DNA of 64,000 nucleotides from Burkholderiales bacterium 8X. Lineage in GTDB: Bacteria > Pseudomonadota > Gammaproteobacteria > Burkholderiales > Burkholderiaceae_C. A program made the translations under genes and the position numbers. The DNA lies in NCBI GenBank assembly GCA_902506565.1, contig LR732703.1, positions 2,928,425 to 2,992,424 on the forward strand, in the 5' to 3' direction. Below, in pieces: positions 9,361-18,334 of this stretch. The notes below the pieces were generated by a model. The model had not been told where the DNA came from, made no database searches, and saw only the letters and a list, made by a program, of their open reading frames with translations. The stretch's first letter is position 1. Each line of letters begins with the position of its first letter.

Positions 9361-9374
9361 AGGAGGCCCGAGGG

Positions 9375-10259
9375 ATGTTCGACCAGCTGGGGTTGATCGG
9401 TTGCGGGCTGATGGGCGGGTCCTTCGCCCTGGCGCTGAAGCGCGCCAAGCTCGTCAAGCGGGTGGTCGGCTACAGCAAGTCGCCCTCGACCACCGAGCGC
9501 GCCCGGCAGTTGGGCGTGATCGACGTGGCCGCGCCCTCCGCCCTGCTCGCCGTGTCGGGCGCGGACCTGGTGCTGGTCGCGGTGCCGGTCGGGGCGACCG
9601 AGGCCACGCTCAAGGCGGTGCGCCACGGCATCGCCGAGCGCGCCCTGCTAATGGACGTCGGCTCGACCAAGAGCGACGTGGTCGAGGCCGCTCAGCGCGC
9701 GCTGCAAGAGCAGTTCAACACCTTCGTCCCGGCGCACCCGATCGCGGGCAAGGAACTGGCGGGGGTCGAGCACGCGGACGGCGAGCTTTTCAAGGGCCGT
9801 CAGGTCGTGCTCACGCCGGTGAAGGCCACCTTGCGCTCGAACGTGCAGCGAGCAACCCAGCTCTGGAGCGGAATCGGCGCCAAGGTGGTGACGATGACGC
9901 CCGAGGCCCACGACAGCGCCTTCGCGGCGGTCAGCCACTTGCCTCACCTGCTGGCCTTCGCCTTCACGCAGGCCATCGCCAACGATCCGCAAGGCGAGCA
10001 GTTCCTAGAGCTGGCAGGTCCGGGCTTTCGGGATTTCTCGCGGATCGCGGCCAGCGATCCTGCGGTCTGGCGCGACATCCTGGTCTCCAATCGCCAGCAG
10101 GTGCTGCGGCACTCGAAGGCTTTTCGTGAGTCGCTGCGACGCTTCGAGTCCTTGATGGTCGCCGGCGACCTGCAGGCGCTCGAAGCCGCGATCGCCGAGG
10201 CGAGCCGGGTCAGGGGCCAGTGGCAGCACGACAAGAACCACGACAAGGCGAGCCCGTAG
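9375..10259 (+). CDS. tyrA: Prephenate dehydrogenase (TyrA family)
   Basis: The 294-residue enzyme oxidatively decarboxylates prephenate (or arogenate) for tyrosine synthesis. The N-terminal Rossmann motif is [11 protein letters not shown] at residues 6-16. [18 protein letters not shown] and the [11 protein letters not shown] helix are the TyrA family blocks, with the catalytic His expected in AHPIAGKE. The protein ends with a basic tail and has no ACT domain, so no tyrosine regulation is visible. The ATG at 9375 follows an AGGGATG context with AGGAGG at 9360-9365. The reading frame is open far upstream, but that part is out-of-frame serC/pheA sequence. aroA-cmk begins 3 bp after the stop. 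Confidence 0.94.
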   Translation: MFDQLGLIGCGLMGGSFALALKRAKLVKRVVGYSKSPSTTERARQLGVIDVAAPSALLAVSGADLVLVAVPVGATEATLKAVRHGIAERALLMDVGSTKSDVVEAAQRALQEQFNTFVPAHPIAGKELAGVEHADGELFKGRQVVLTPVKATLRSNVQRATQLWSGIGAKVVTMTPEAHDSAFAAVSHLPHLLAFAFTQAIANDPQGEQFLELAGPGFRDFSRIAASDPAVWRDILVSNRQQVLRHSKAFRESLRRFESLMVAGDLQALEAAIAEASRVRGQWQHDKNHDKASP

Positions 10260-10261
10260 GT

Positions 10262-12271
10262 ATGTTCGATACACCTTTTCTCGACATCCCTGCACTCATG
10301 GCTGCAGAGGGCGTGGTGCGCCTTCCGGGCTCCAAGAGCATCTCCAACCGGGTCCTGCTGCTGGCCGCGCTGGCCGAGGGAACGACCGTCATCCACGACC
10401 TGCTCGACTCGGACGACACCCGCGTCATGCTCGATGCCTTGACGGCGCTGGGCTGCGGCATCGACCGATCCGGCGACACGATCGCGGTCACCGGCATCGG
10501 TGGGCGCCTGCCCACCCGCGGTGCCAGCTTGTTCCTCGGCAACGCGGGAACCGCGATGCGGCCGCTCACGGCGGCGCTAGCGCTGCTCGGCGGCGACTTC
10601 GAGCTTCGAGGCGTGCCCCGCATGCACGAACGGCCGATCGGCGACCTGGTCGATGCCCTGACCCAGCTCGGCTGCCAGATCGATTACCTCGGCAATCCCG
10701 GATTTCCGCCGCTGCGCATTCATCCGGTTCCTTCGGAGCGGCTGGAGCTCGACCGTCCGATCCGGGTCCGGGGCGACGTGTCGAGCCAGTTCTTGACGGC
10801 CTTGCTGTTGGCGCTTCCGCTCGCCGCCCGCCGCGACATCACGATCGAGGTGGTCGGCGAATTGATCTCCAAGCCCTATGTGGAGATCACGCTCAACCTG
10901 CTCGATCGTTTCGGCATCCGGGTACAGCGGGAAGGCTGGGAGCGTTTCACCCTGCCGGCAGGGAGCCGATATCGGTCACCGGACAGCATTCATGTCGAGG
11001 CGGATGCGTCTTCGGCCAGCTACTTCATCGCGCTGGGCGCGATCGCACCCGGGCAGCCCGGGTCGAACGGCCCGGTTCGAATCGAAGGCGTCGGCGCGGG
11101 GTCGATTCAAGGCGATATCCGCTTCGTCCAGGCCGCCGAGCAAATGGGCGCCCGCATCCAGAGCGGCACCAACTGGATCGAGGTTTCCCGGGGCGCTTGG
11201 CCGTTGCGCGCGATCGACATCGACGCCAACCACATTCCCGATGCCGCGATGACGTTGGCCGTGATGGCGCTCTACGCCGACGGACCGTCGACCCTGCGGA
11301 ACATCGCGAGTTGGCGCGTCAAGGAAACCGATCGCCTCCAGGCCATGGCAACCGAGCTCCGCCAGCTCGGCGCCGAGGTCGAAGTCGGCGCGGACTTCAT
11401 CCGGATCGAACCGATCGCCGCCGGCGCCTGGCGTGCCGCAAGCATCCATACCTACGACGATCACCGGATGGCGATGTGCTTTGCGCTGGCCGCCTTCAAT
11501 CCGGACGGCCGGCCGGTGCGCATCCTGGATCCGAAGTGCGTCGCCAAGACCTTTCCGGCGTACTTCGAGACCTTGTTCGAAGTCTCGATCGCGGCAGAGG
11601 TCCCGGTCATCTGCATCGACGGCCCCACCGCGTCCGGCAAGGGCACGCTGGCGGTGGCGGTGGCGTACGAGCTCGGCTACCACTACCTGGATTCTGGATC
11701 GCTCTACCGGGTCGCCGGCCTTGCAGCGCGGCGCAGAGGCCTCGAACCCGAGGCCTCGAACGAGGGCCAGATCGCCGAGATGGCGAGCCGACTTCCGCTC
11801 CGCTTCGCCGAAGGCAAGGTCTGGCTCGGCGAAGACGACGTGACCGAGCCGATCAGGACCGAGGCGGCAGGCATGGACGCCTCGCGCGTGTCGGCGTTGC
11901 CAGCCGTTCGCGCCGCGCTGCTGAGCCTTCAGAAAGGCTTTCGCAGCCTGCCGGGCCTGGTCGCCGACGGACGCGACATGGGAACCGTGGTGTTCCCCAA
12001 CGCATCGCTCAAGGTCTACCTCACCGCGAGCGCCGCGCACCGGGCCGAACGCCGGTATAAGCAATTGATTTCAAAGGGTATTTCGACTACACTCGCCGGT
12101 CTTCGCGCCGACCTGGAGGCTCGCGATGCAAGGGATTCTTCCCGCAGCGTCGCCCCGCTCAAACCGGCGCCTGATGCCCGCCTCCTCGACAACTCCTCGC
12201 TTTCGATCGAGCAATCGGTCGAGCAGGTCCTCGAGTGGTGGCGGCAAGCACAACCCTTCGGCTCCCGCTGA
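10262..12271 (+). CDS. aroA-cmk: Fused 3-phosphoshikimate 1-carboxyvinyltransferase / cytidylate kinase
   Basis: A single 669-residue frame carries two enzymes. Residues 1 to about 440 are EPSP synthase of the shikimate pathway ([10 protein letters not shown] at 21-30, GNAGTAMRP at 93-101, [21 protein letters not shown]). Residues about 447-669 are CMP/dCMP kinase, with the P-loop GPTASGKGT at 454-462, DSGSLYR, and the [10 protein letters not shown] block. In most bacteria aroA and cmk are separate neighbours upstream of rpsA; here the stop between them is lost. NCBI names such fusions in Burkholderiales, so it is known. The frame is continuous and all motifs are intact. The ATG at 10262 lies 3 bp after tyrA. 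Confidence 0.96.
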   Translation: MFDTPFLDIPALMAAEGVVRLPGSKSISNRVLLLAALAEGTTVIHDLLDSDDTRVMLDALTALGCGIDRSGDTIAVTGIGGRLPTRGASLFLGNAGTAMRPLTAALALLGGDFELRGVPRMHERPIGDLVDALTQLGCQIDYLGNPGFPPLRIHPVPSERLELDRPIRVRGDVSSQFLTALLLALPLAARRDITIEVVGELISKPYVEITLNLLDRFGIRVQREGWERFTLPAGSRYRSPDSIHVEADASSASYFIALGAIAPGQPGSNGPVRIEGVGAGSIQGDIRFVQAAEQMGARIQSGTNWIEVSRGAWPLRAIDIDANHIPDAAMTLAVMALYADGPSTLRNIASWRVKETDRLQAMATELRQLGAEVEVGADFIRIEPIAAGAWRAASIHTYDDHRMAMCFALAAFNPDGRPVRILDPKCVAKTFPAYFETLFEVSIAAEVPVICIDGPTASGKGTLAVAVAYELGYHYLDSGSLYRVAGLAARRRGLEPEASNEGQIAEMASRLPLRFAEGKVWLGEDDVTEPIRTEAAGMDASRVSALPAVRAALLSLQKGFRSLPGLVADGRDMGTVVFPNASLKVYLTASAAHRAERRYKQLISKGISTTLAGLRADLEARDARDSSRSVAPLKPAPDARLLDNSSLSIEQSVEQVLEWWRQAQPFGSR

Positions 12272-12439
12272 AGGGTTTATCGGTCCAGGAGGCTCCTTTC
12301 GCGCGACAGCGCATCGGTCTCCCGGTTTTTTCAACTTCAACCCGGGCTTCTGCCCATAACCGCCGTCTCCAGACCTTGTTCAGGCGCTCGCGATCTTGCA
12401 ATTGGCGCCTGAGAACCCTGCGTGACGGAAGGAAAATCA
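12272..12439. promoter_or_regulatory. rpsA leader region
   Basis: 168 bp without a gene lie between aroA-cmk and rpsA. A CCCGG arm at about 12322 and a CCGGG arm at about 12345 enclose a T-rich loop, but no clean terminator follows. In gammaproteobacteria the rpsA leader is the site of S1 autoregulation. The strong GGAAGG at 12427-12432 places the rpsA start. No clear promoter is visible. Confidence 0.35.
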
Positions 12440-14128
12440 ATGTCTGAATCTTTTGCCGACCTCTTCGAAGAATCCCTGAAGCGCTCCGAAATGCGCACCG
12501 GCGAGGTCATCACCGCCGAAGTCGTTCGCGTCGAACACAACCACGTCGTGGTCAATGCAGGCCTCAAGTCCGAAGCCTACGTGCCCATCGAGGAGTTCAA
12601 GAACGACAAGGGTGAACTCGAAGTCCAGGCCGGCGACTTCGTCTCGGTTGCCATCGGCAGCGTCGAGAACGGCTACGGCGACACCATCCTGTCGCGCGAC
12701 ACCGCCAAGCGCCTCGCTTCGTGGCTCGCCCTCGAGAAGGCACTCGAATCCGGCGACTTCGTCACCGGCACCACCAGCGGCAAGGTCAAGGGCGGTCTCA
12801 CCGTCCTCGTGAACGGCATCCGCGCGTTCCTGCCGGGCTCGCTGATCGACACCCGTCCCATCAAGGACCTGACTCCCTACGAGAATAAGACCCTCGAATT
12901 CAAGGTCATCAAGCTCGATCGCAAGCGCAACAACGTCGTGCTGTCGCGCCGTGCCGTGGTCGAGGCCAGCATGGGCGAAGAACGCGCCAAGCTGATGGAA
13001 ACCCTGAAGGAAGGCGCGGTCGTCCGCGGCGTCGTCAAGAACATCACCGAGTACGGTGCGTTCGTCGACCTTGGCGGCATCGACGGTCTGCTGCACATCA
13101 CCGACATGGCATGGCGCCGCGTTCGCCACCCGAGCGAAGTGGTGCAGGCCGGCCAGGAAATCACCGCCAAGATCCTCAAGTTCGACACCGAGAAGAACCG
13201 TGTCTCGCTCGGCCTCAAGCAGATGGGCGACGACCCGTGGATGGGCGTTTCGCGCCGCTATCCGCAAGGCACCCGCCTGTTCGGCAAGGTCACGAACATT
13301 GCCGACTACGGCGCGTTCGTCGAACTCGAGCCCGGCATCGAAGGCCTGGTGCACGTGTCCGAAATGGACTGGACCAACAAGAACGTCGCGCCGAACAAGA
13401 TCGTCTCGCTCGGCGACGAAGTCGAAGTCATGGTCCTCGAGATCGACGAAGACAAGCGCCGCATCAGCCTCGGCATGAAGCAGTGCAAGGCCAACCCGTG
13501 GCAAGAATTCGCGCAGAACACCAAGCGCGGCGACCGCGTCAAGGGCCCGATCAAGTCGATCACCGACTTCGGCGTCTTCGTCGGCCTCGCAGCCGGCATC
13601 GACGGCCTGGTGCATCTTTCCGACCTGTCGTGGAACGAAACCGGCGAAGCCGCGGTTCGCAACTACAAGAAGGGCCAGGAAGTCGAAGCCATCGTGCTGG
13701 CGGTCGACGTCGATCGCGAGCGCATCAGCCTCGGCATCAAGCAGCTCGACAGCGACCCGTTCACCACCTTCACCACGGTCAACGACAAGGGCCAGGTCGT
13801 CACCGGCAAGGTCAAGACGGTGGATGCACGCGGTGCAGAGATCGACCTCGGCGAAGACATCATCGGCTACCTGCGCGCCAGCGAAATCTCCCGCGACCGC
13901 GTGGAAGATGCACGCAACGTGCTGAAGGAAGGCGATGAGGTCACGGCCGTGGTGGTCAACGTGGATCGCAAGACCCGCAACATCCAGCTGTCGATCAAGC
14001 AGAAGGACATGGTCGACGAGCAAGGCGCGATGGCCAGCCTGAGCCAGCAATCGGCTCGCGAGAACGCCGGCACCACCAGCCTCGGCGCCCTGCTGCGCGC
14101 CAAGCTGGACAACAACAGCGACAAGTAA
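12440..14128 (+). CDS. rpsA: 30S ribosomal protein S1
   Basis: The 562-residue protein has six consecutive S1/OB-fold RNA-binding repeats. Clear repeats open with [47 protein letters not shown] and [15 protein letters not shown]. It recruits mRNA to the ribosome. The ATG at 12440, with GGAAGG about 8 nt upstream, is preferred over an in-frame GTG 18 bp earlier that lies within or ahead of this Shine-Dalgarno sequence. A terminator follows the stop at a distance of 14 nt, although ihfB begins only 68 bp downstream. Confidence 0.98.
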   Translation: MSESFADLFEESLKRSEMRTGEVITAEVVRVEHNHVVVNAGLKSEAYVPIEEFKNDKGELEVQAGDFVSVAIGSVENGYGDTILSRDTAKRLASWLALEKALESGDFVTGTTSGKVKGGLTVLVNGIRAFLPGSLIDTRPIKDLTPYENKTLEFKVIKLDRKRNNVVLSRRAVVEASMGEERAKLMETLKEGAVVRGVVKNITEYGAFVDLGGIDGLLHITDMAWRRVRHPSEVVQAGQEITAKILKFDTEKNRVSLGLKQMGDDPWMGVSRRYPQGTRLFGKVTNIADYGAFVELEPGIEGLVHVSEMDWTNKNVAPNKIVSLGDEVEVMVLEIDEDKRRISLGMKQCKANPWQEFAQNTKRGDRVKGPIKSITDFGVFVGLAAGIDGLVHLSDLSWNETGEAAVRNYKKGQEVEAIVLAVDVDRERISLGIKQLDSDPFTTFTTVNDKGQVVTGKVKTVDARGAEIDLGEDIIGYLRASEISRDRVEDARNVLKEGDEVTAVVVNVDRKTRNIQLSIKQKDMVDEQGAMASLSQQSARENAGTTSLGALLRAKLDNNSDK

Positions 14129-14141
14129 GTCGCTCCCGAGG

Positions 14142-14178
14142 GGACAGGGCCGGCCGCAGGTCGCTCTGTCCTTTTTTT
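14142..14178 (+). terminator. Intrinsic terminator between rpsA and ihfB
   Basis: GGACAG and CTGTCC arms around a GC-rich interior are followed by seven T residues, 14 nt after rpsA. It probably reduces read-through into ihfB rather than abolishing it, because no separate ihfB promoter is obvious in the remaining 18 bp. Confidence 0.8.
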
Positions 14179-14196
14179 CGCCTTCGATTCCTTGCC

Positions 14197-14532
14197 ATGA
14201 CACGTTCAGATCTCGTCGAAGAACTTGCAGCTCGATTCGCGCAGCTCACGCACCGCGACGCCGAGTTCGCCGTCAAGACCATCCTCGACGCGATGAGCGA
14301 CGCATTGGTGCGGGGTCATCGCATCGAGATCCGCGGCTTCGGAAGCTTTACCGTCAATCGCAGGCCGCCGCGCATCGGGCGCAATCCGCGGTCCGGCGAA
14401 AGCGTCCAGATCCCGGAGAAGCGGGTACCGCACTTCAAGCCCGGCAAGGCCCTTCGCGAAGCCGTCGACGCCCGAACCGCCGAGCTCGACGCCGAGCGGC
14501 ACCGGGCCTCGCCGACCAGGTCCGAAGCATAG
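14197..14532 (+). CDS. ihfB: Integration host factor subunit beta
   Basis: This 111-residue member of the HU/IHF DNA-bending family begins [14 protein letters not shown]. It carries the IHF-beta block [14 protein letters not shown], and RNPRSGE followed by [13 protein letters not shown], which form the beta-ribbon arms and C-terminal helix. The C-terminal 18 residues are an additional charged tail common in Burkholderiales. Its place after rpsA is the same as in E. coli. It acts as a heterodimer with IhfA in nucleoid architecture and transcription. Confidence 0.95.
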   Translation: MTRSDLVEELAARFAQLTHRDAEFAVKTILDAMSDALVRGHRIEIRGFGSFTVNRRPPRIGRNPRSGESVQIPEKRVPHFKPGKALREAVDARTAELDAERHRASPTRSEA

Positions 14533-14557
14533 AATTCCCCGGCCAACGGGGACGCGC

Positions 14558-14881
14558 ATGAAATACCTGCTGTGGCTGCTCAAGGCAGCCATTTTTTTTA
14601 CGCTTTTTGCCTTCGCGCTGAACAACCAGCACGACGCCACCGTCTACTTCTTCTTCGGGACCTACTGGCGCGCACCGCTGGTGCTGGTCGTCCTGGCCGC
14701 GTTCGCGGGCGGACTGGTGGTCGGCGCGCTTGGCATGCTGCCCGGCTGGTGGAAGCACCGCAGCGCCGCGGCCAACGCGCAGGCGCAAGACCTGCCGCCG
14801 GCAGCCGCCCTGTCGGCCAGCGCGCCGCTGGCCCCCGCGACCACCACCGACCTTCCCGTCGTTCGACAGCATGGACTTTGA
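14558..14881 (+). CDS. lapA: LapA-domain inner-membrane protein
   Basis: This 107-residue protein has two membrane helices (about residues 4-22 and 39-60) separated by N-N-Q-H-D-A-T-V-Y-F-F, the pattern of LapA (DUF1049). The C-terminal tail is cytoplasmic and Ala/Pro-rich. It pairs with LapB, which follows with an 11-bp overlap, in control of LPS synthesis and LpxC stability in E. coli. Function here is by homology and gene order. Confidence 0.88.
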   Translation: MKYLLWLLKAAIFFTLFAFALNNQHDATVYFFFGTYWRAPLVLVVLAAFAGGLVVGALGMLPGWWKHRSAAANAQAQDLPPAAALSASAPLAPATTTDLPVVRQHGL

Positions 14882-16067
14882 CTTCAGCTGGCTGCTGCTC
14901 GGGCTGCCCTTCGCCTTCATCCTCGGCTGGCTGGCCTCGCGCTTCGATCTCAGGCAGCTGAAGCTGGAGAACCGCCAGGCGCCCAAGGCCTACTTCCGGG
15001 GGCTCAACTTCCTGTTGAACGAGCAGCAGGACCAGGCCATTGATGCCTTCATCGAGGCGGTGCAGAACGACCCGGACACGCAAGAGCTGCACTTTGCGCT
15101 CGGCAACCTGTTTCGCCGCCGTGGCGAGTACCAGCGGGCCGTGCGGGTACACGAGCACCTGCTCGGCCGCGGCGACCTGAGCCGGGTCGACCGAGAGCGT
15201 GCGCAGCACGCACTGGCGCAGGATTTTCTCAGGGCCGGCTTGCTGGACCGCGCGGAGGCCGCGCTCCAGAAGCTCGAAGGCACCCGCTACGAGAACGAGG
15301 CCAGGCTGTCGCTGCTGGCGATCTACGAGCGATCGCGCGAATGGGCGCAGGCCGCAGCCATCGCGCAGAAGCTCGACGACGCCGAGCAGGCCAGCTACAG
15401 CGCGCGGCGGGCGCACCACCTGTGCGAACAGGCCGCCGAGCAGCTGGCCGCAGGCGACCTGGCGGCTGCCGCACAGTTGCTGGACCAGGCCGCCGCACTC
15501 GCGCCGCAGTCGCCGCGGCCATCGATCGAGATCGCCAGCCTGCAACTGCGCAACGGCGATGTGCCGGCCGCATTCGCGACCCTTGCTGCGCTCGCCGAAT
15601 CCGCACCGCTCGCGTTGCCGCTCTATGCCGCCATGCTGCAGCAGGCGGCAGTCGCCTGCGGTCGCGGCCCGGAGGCGCTCGAGCTGCTCCAGCGCCGCTA
15701 TGCCGCATCCCCGTCCATCGACGTGCTCGAAGCCATCATGGCGCTCGGCGGCACGCCGCCCGCCCTGCAGCCGAACCTGGTGCCGGACGAATCGGCCGAC
15801 TCGACATCGAACGATCCTCGCAACGGCTACATCGAGCACCTGGCGCGACAGCCATCGCTGGTGGCCGCAGCCCGGTGGCTGGCCGGCGAGACCTTCGCGC
15901 ACGAGCAGTTCCATCCGCCGGTCCAGAAGGCGCTCGACCAGGCGACACGCCCGTTGATGCGCTATCGGTGTGCGGCCTGCGGCTTCGAGGCGCATCAATA
16001 TTTCTGGCACTGCCCGGGCTGCCAGGCCTGGGACAGCTACCCGCCCCGGCGGGTCGAAGAGCTCTGA
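14871..16067 (+). CDS. lapB: Lipopolysaccharide assembly protein B (TPR plus rubredoxin-like domain)
   Basis: This 398-residue membrane-anchored regulator has an N-terminal membrane helix (about residues 5-22). TPR repeats cover about 38-300 (FLLNEQQDQAIDAFIEAV is the first). A C-terminal rubredoxin-type zinc domain has CAACGF and CPGC, with four cysteines. In E. coli LapB (YciM) brings LpxC to FtsH and so limits LPS synthesis. The ATG at 14871 overlaps the end of lapA by 11 bp, which implies coupling. Upstream in-frame codons are lapA read in another frame and are Arg/Pro-rich, so they are excluded. Confidence 0.93.
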   Translation: MDFDFSWLLLGLPFAFILGWLASRFDLRQLKLENRQAPKAYFRGLNFLLNEQQDQAIDAFIEAVQNDPDTQELHFALGNLFRRRGEYQRAVRVHEHLLGRGDLSRVDRERAQHALAQDFLRAGLLDRAEAALQKLEGTRYENEARLSLLAIYERSREWAQAAAIAQKLDDAEQASYSARRAHHLCEQAAEQLAAGDLAAAAQLLDQAAALAPQSPRPSIEIASLQLRNGDVPAAFATLAALAESAPLALPLYAAMLQQAAVACGRGPEALELLQRRYAASPSIDVLEAIMALGGTPPALQPNLVPDESADSTSNDPRNGYIEHLARQPSLVAAARWLAGETFAHEQFHPPVQKALDQATRPLMRYRCAACGFEAHQYFWHCPGCQAWDSYPPRRVEEL

Positions 16068-16140
16068 ACGAACGGCCTATATCGTCAACCCCCGGCAACG
16101 GCCCCACGTTGGTTGGGCGCCGCACGCACTCGGCGTCGGT

Positions 16141-16158
16141 CGAACGCACAAGCGTTCG
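16141..16158. repeat. 7-bp-arm inverted repeat upstream of the HhH gene
   Basis: CGAACGC and GCGTTCG flank ACAA, ending 24 bp before the ATG at 16183. It may be an operator or a 5' UTR hairpin just ahead of the GGGAGAG ribosome-binding site. No regulator is suggested by context. Confidence 0.4.
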
Positions 16159-16182
16159 CTACACCACCAAGGGAGAGTTCTC

Positions 16183-16506
16183 ATGCTGAAGAAGTTGTTG
16201 GCCGTCATGGCCATGCTGTTTGCCGCCGCGTCGTGGGCTGCCGTCGATGTGAACAAGGCCACCGAAGCGGAGCTGGATGCCATCCGCGGCGTCGGCCCGG
16301 CGATGTCCAAGCGCATCACGGATGCGCGCACGCAAAAGGCTTTCAAGGACTGGCCCGACTTCATGAGCCGCGTGAAGGGCGTGAAGGAAAAGGCAGCCGC
16401 CAAGCTGTCGGCCGAGGGCCTGACGGTCAACGGGCAGCCTTTCAGCGGCGCCGCGCCGGCTGCCGAAACCGGAGCCGCGCCGAAAGAGCGCAAGAACAAG
16501 GGCTGA
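16183..16506 (+). CDS. ComEA-like helix-hairpin-helix protein, exported
   Basis: The 107-residue precursor has a signal peptide (LKKLLAVMAMLFAAASWA, cleavage about residue 20). A single helix-hairpin-helix DNA-binding domain follows (about 21-80), with VNKATEAELDAIRGVGP in the first hairpin and R-V-K-G-V-K-E-K-A-A in the second. The tail is Ala/Lys-rich. Such periplasmic one-domain proteins resemble ComEA, which binds incoming DNA in natural transformation, but many betaproteobacterial copies have no proven role. The GGGAGAG Shine-Dalgarno sequence supports the ATG at 16183. The gene is monocistronic, with an inverted repeat before it and a terminator after it. Confidence 0.87.
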   Translation: MLKKLLAVMAMLFAAASWAAVDVNKATEAELDAIRGVGPAMSKRITDARTQKAFKDWPDFMSRVKGVKEKAAAKLSAEGLTVNGQPFSGAAPAAETGAAPKERKNKG

Positions 16507-16592
16507 CCCGCCAACGGGGTCTTCGAGGGTCGCGCTCGACGAGCGGCTGCCCGATGTCACCTCCTCGAGACGAACCGCTTGTCTCCAGTTCG

Positions 16593-16618
16593 AAAGGCCG
16601 CCACCGTGCGGCCTTTTT
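16593..16618 (+). terminator. Intrinsic terminator after the HhH gene
   Basis: AAAGGCCGC and GCGGCCTTT arms around a six-base loop are followed by a T-run. It lies 86 nt after the HhH stop and before the TRAP operon. Confidence 0.85.
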
Positions 16619-16739
16619 CGTTGGCGTCGATCTGGCGGGCTCCGGGCTGCGGTTGCGGGAAAGGCCCGAGCGATGGCCCGATATTTGCACGTATGCTCGC
16701 CTTCGCCCGACCCCATCCATTCGACCCGGAGAGCGCCCC

Positions 16740-17708
16740 ATGAAATTGAAGTTCGGCATTGCACTGGCTGCATGCGCCCTTGCCAGCACCGCGTTCGCGC
16801 AAGCCAAGTGGGACCTGCCCACCGCCTACCCGCCGACCAACTACCACACCGAGAACATCACGCAGTTCGCCAAGGACGTGGATGCAGCCACAGGCGGCAA
16901 GCTCAAGATCACGGTGCATGCCAATGCATCGCTCTTCAAGGCGCCCGAGATCAAGCGCGCGGTGCAAAGCGGGCAGGCCCAGGCCGGCGAGATCCTCCTG
17001 GCCAACTACGCCAACGAAAACCCGATCTACGCACTCGACGGCGTGCCTTTCCTGGCGACCACCTACCCCGAATCGAAGAAGCTCTACGAAGCCTCGAAGC
17101 CCGCCATGGACAAGCTGCTGGCTGCCCAAGGCATCAAGGTGCTCTTCATGGTGCCTTGGGCGCCGCAAGGCATCTACGTCAAGAAAGAGATCGCGTCGGT
17201 GGCCGATCTTCGCGGCATCAAGTGGCGTGCCTACAGCCCCGCGACCGCCAAGATCGCCGAGCTGATCGGCGCTCAGCCGGTGCAGATCCAGCAGGCCGAG
17301 CTCAGCGCGGCCATGGCCACCGGCGTGATCGAAAGCTACATGAGCTCGGGCTCGACCGGCTACGACACCAAGACCTACGAGCACATCAAGAACTTCTACG
17401 ACACGCAGGCCTGGATTCCGAAGAACGCGATCCTGGTCAATGCCAAGGCCTTCGACGCGCTCGACGCGCCGACCAAGGCCGCGGTGACCAAGGCAGCCGC
17501 CGACGCCGAAGCCCGCGGCTGGAAGGTTGCCGAGGAGAAGAACGCCGAGTACAAGCGCCTGCTCGCAGAGCGCGGCATGAAGATCCACAAGCCTTCCGCC
17601 AAGCTCGATGCCGACATGCGGCAGGTCGGCGGCATCATGCAGTCCGACTGGCTCAAGGTCGCCGGCGCGGAGGGCGCCGCGATCGTCGACACCTACAAGA
17701 AGAAGTAA
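16740..17708 (+). CDS. dctP: TRAP transporter substrate-binding protein (DctP family)
   Basis: This 322-residue periplasmic binding protein has a signal peptide over residues 1-21 (ending A-S-T-A-F-A-Q). The mature protein starts K-W-D-L-P-T-A-Y-P-P. The DctP pattern is clear: E-I-L-L-A-N-Y in the first lobe, LRGIKWRAYSPATA (the Arg expected to bind a carboxylate is in this block) and A-A-M-A-T-G-V-I-E-S-Y. The ligand is probably an organic acid but cannot be named. The ATG at 16740 is the only one that gives a proper signal peptide; the upstream in-frame sequence lacks coding character. dctQ follows after 3 bp and dctM after a further 26 bp. Confidence 0.93.
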   Translation: MKLKFGIALAACALASTAFAQAKWDLPTAYPPTNYHTENITQFAKDVDAATGGKLKITVHANASLFKAPEIKRAVQSGQAQAGEILLANYANENPIYALDGVPFLATTYPESKKLYEASKPAMDKLLAAQGIKVLFMVPWAPQGIYVKKEIASVADLRGIKWRAYSPATAKIAELIGAQPVQIQQAELSAAMATGVIESYMSSGSTGYDTKTYEHIKNFYDTQAWIPKNAILVNAKAFDALDAPTKAAVTKAAADAEARGWKVAEEKNAEYKRLLAERGMKIHKPSAKLDADMRQVGGIMQSDWLKVAGAEGAAIVDTYKKK

Positions 17709-17711
17709 TCG

Positions 17712-18308
17712 ATGAGCCCCGGCACGCACCCCTCCGAAGCTTCGGCAGCCCAAGGCCACGTGCTTCCCGGCGGCATCCGCCGGGGTCTCGACAAGGTCTA
17801 CACCGCCGCCGGCGCGCTGGGTGCGTTCTGCGTGTTCCTGATCTTCGTGCTGATGATCGTTGCCGGCGTCGGCCGGCAGCTCAACTGGCATGTGAGCGGA
17901 CTCAACGATGCGGTCGCCTGGCTGTGCGCGGCCGCATCCTTCTTCGCGATGGCGCATGCCTTCCGGCACGGCGACTTCGTGCGGGTGACCTTGTTGCTCG
18001 AGGCGGTGCCGGCCAAGGTCCGCCGCTTCCTCGATGTCGTCTGCCTCCTGATCGCCGCGGCGTCGGTCGCCTACCTGACTTACTGGGCGACCAGCTTCAC
18101 CTGGGAAAGCTACGAGTTCAAGGAGATGGCGACCGGTTTGCTGGTGATCCCGATCTGGATCCCGCAATCGACTTTCGTCATCGGGTGCTGGCTGCTGCTG
18201 GTCGCCATGCTCGACGAGCTGGTCGGCGTGGTCCGCGGCGAGAAGCCGAGCTACCAGCGGGCGGTCGAAGAGCGCCATGCCGCCGGCGATTTTTCTTCCG
18301 ACATCTAG
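17712..18308 (+). CDS. dctQ: TRAP transporter small permease (DctQ family)
   Basis: The 198-residue inner-membrane subunit has four predicted helices, at about residues 36-58, 72-90, 110-130 and 152-175. A-W-L-C-A-A-A-S-F-F and RHGDFVRVTLLLE match the DctQ consensus. It bridges the DctP-bound substrate to the large permease; transport is driven by a sodium or proton gradient. It starts 3 bp after dctP. Confidence 0.92.
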   Translation: MSPGTHPSEASAAQGHVLPGGIRRGLDKVYTAAGALGAFCVFLIFVLMIVAGVGRQLNWHVSGLNDAVAWLCAAASFFAMAHAFRHGDFVRVTLLLEAVPAKVRRFLDVVCLLIAAASVAYLTYWATSFTWESYEFKEMATGLLVIPIWIPQSTFVIGCWLLLVAMLDELVGVVRGEKPSYQRAVEERHAAGDFSSDI

Positions 18309-18334
18309 AGCCCGCTTCCTGCCGAAAGTATCGA

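Noticed and set aside
12437..14203. Long open frame antisense to rpsA (about 588 codons)
   Set aside because: It shows the same mirror effect of high GC and covers exactly the rpsA gene.
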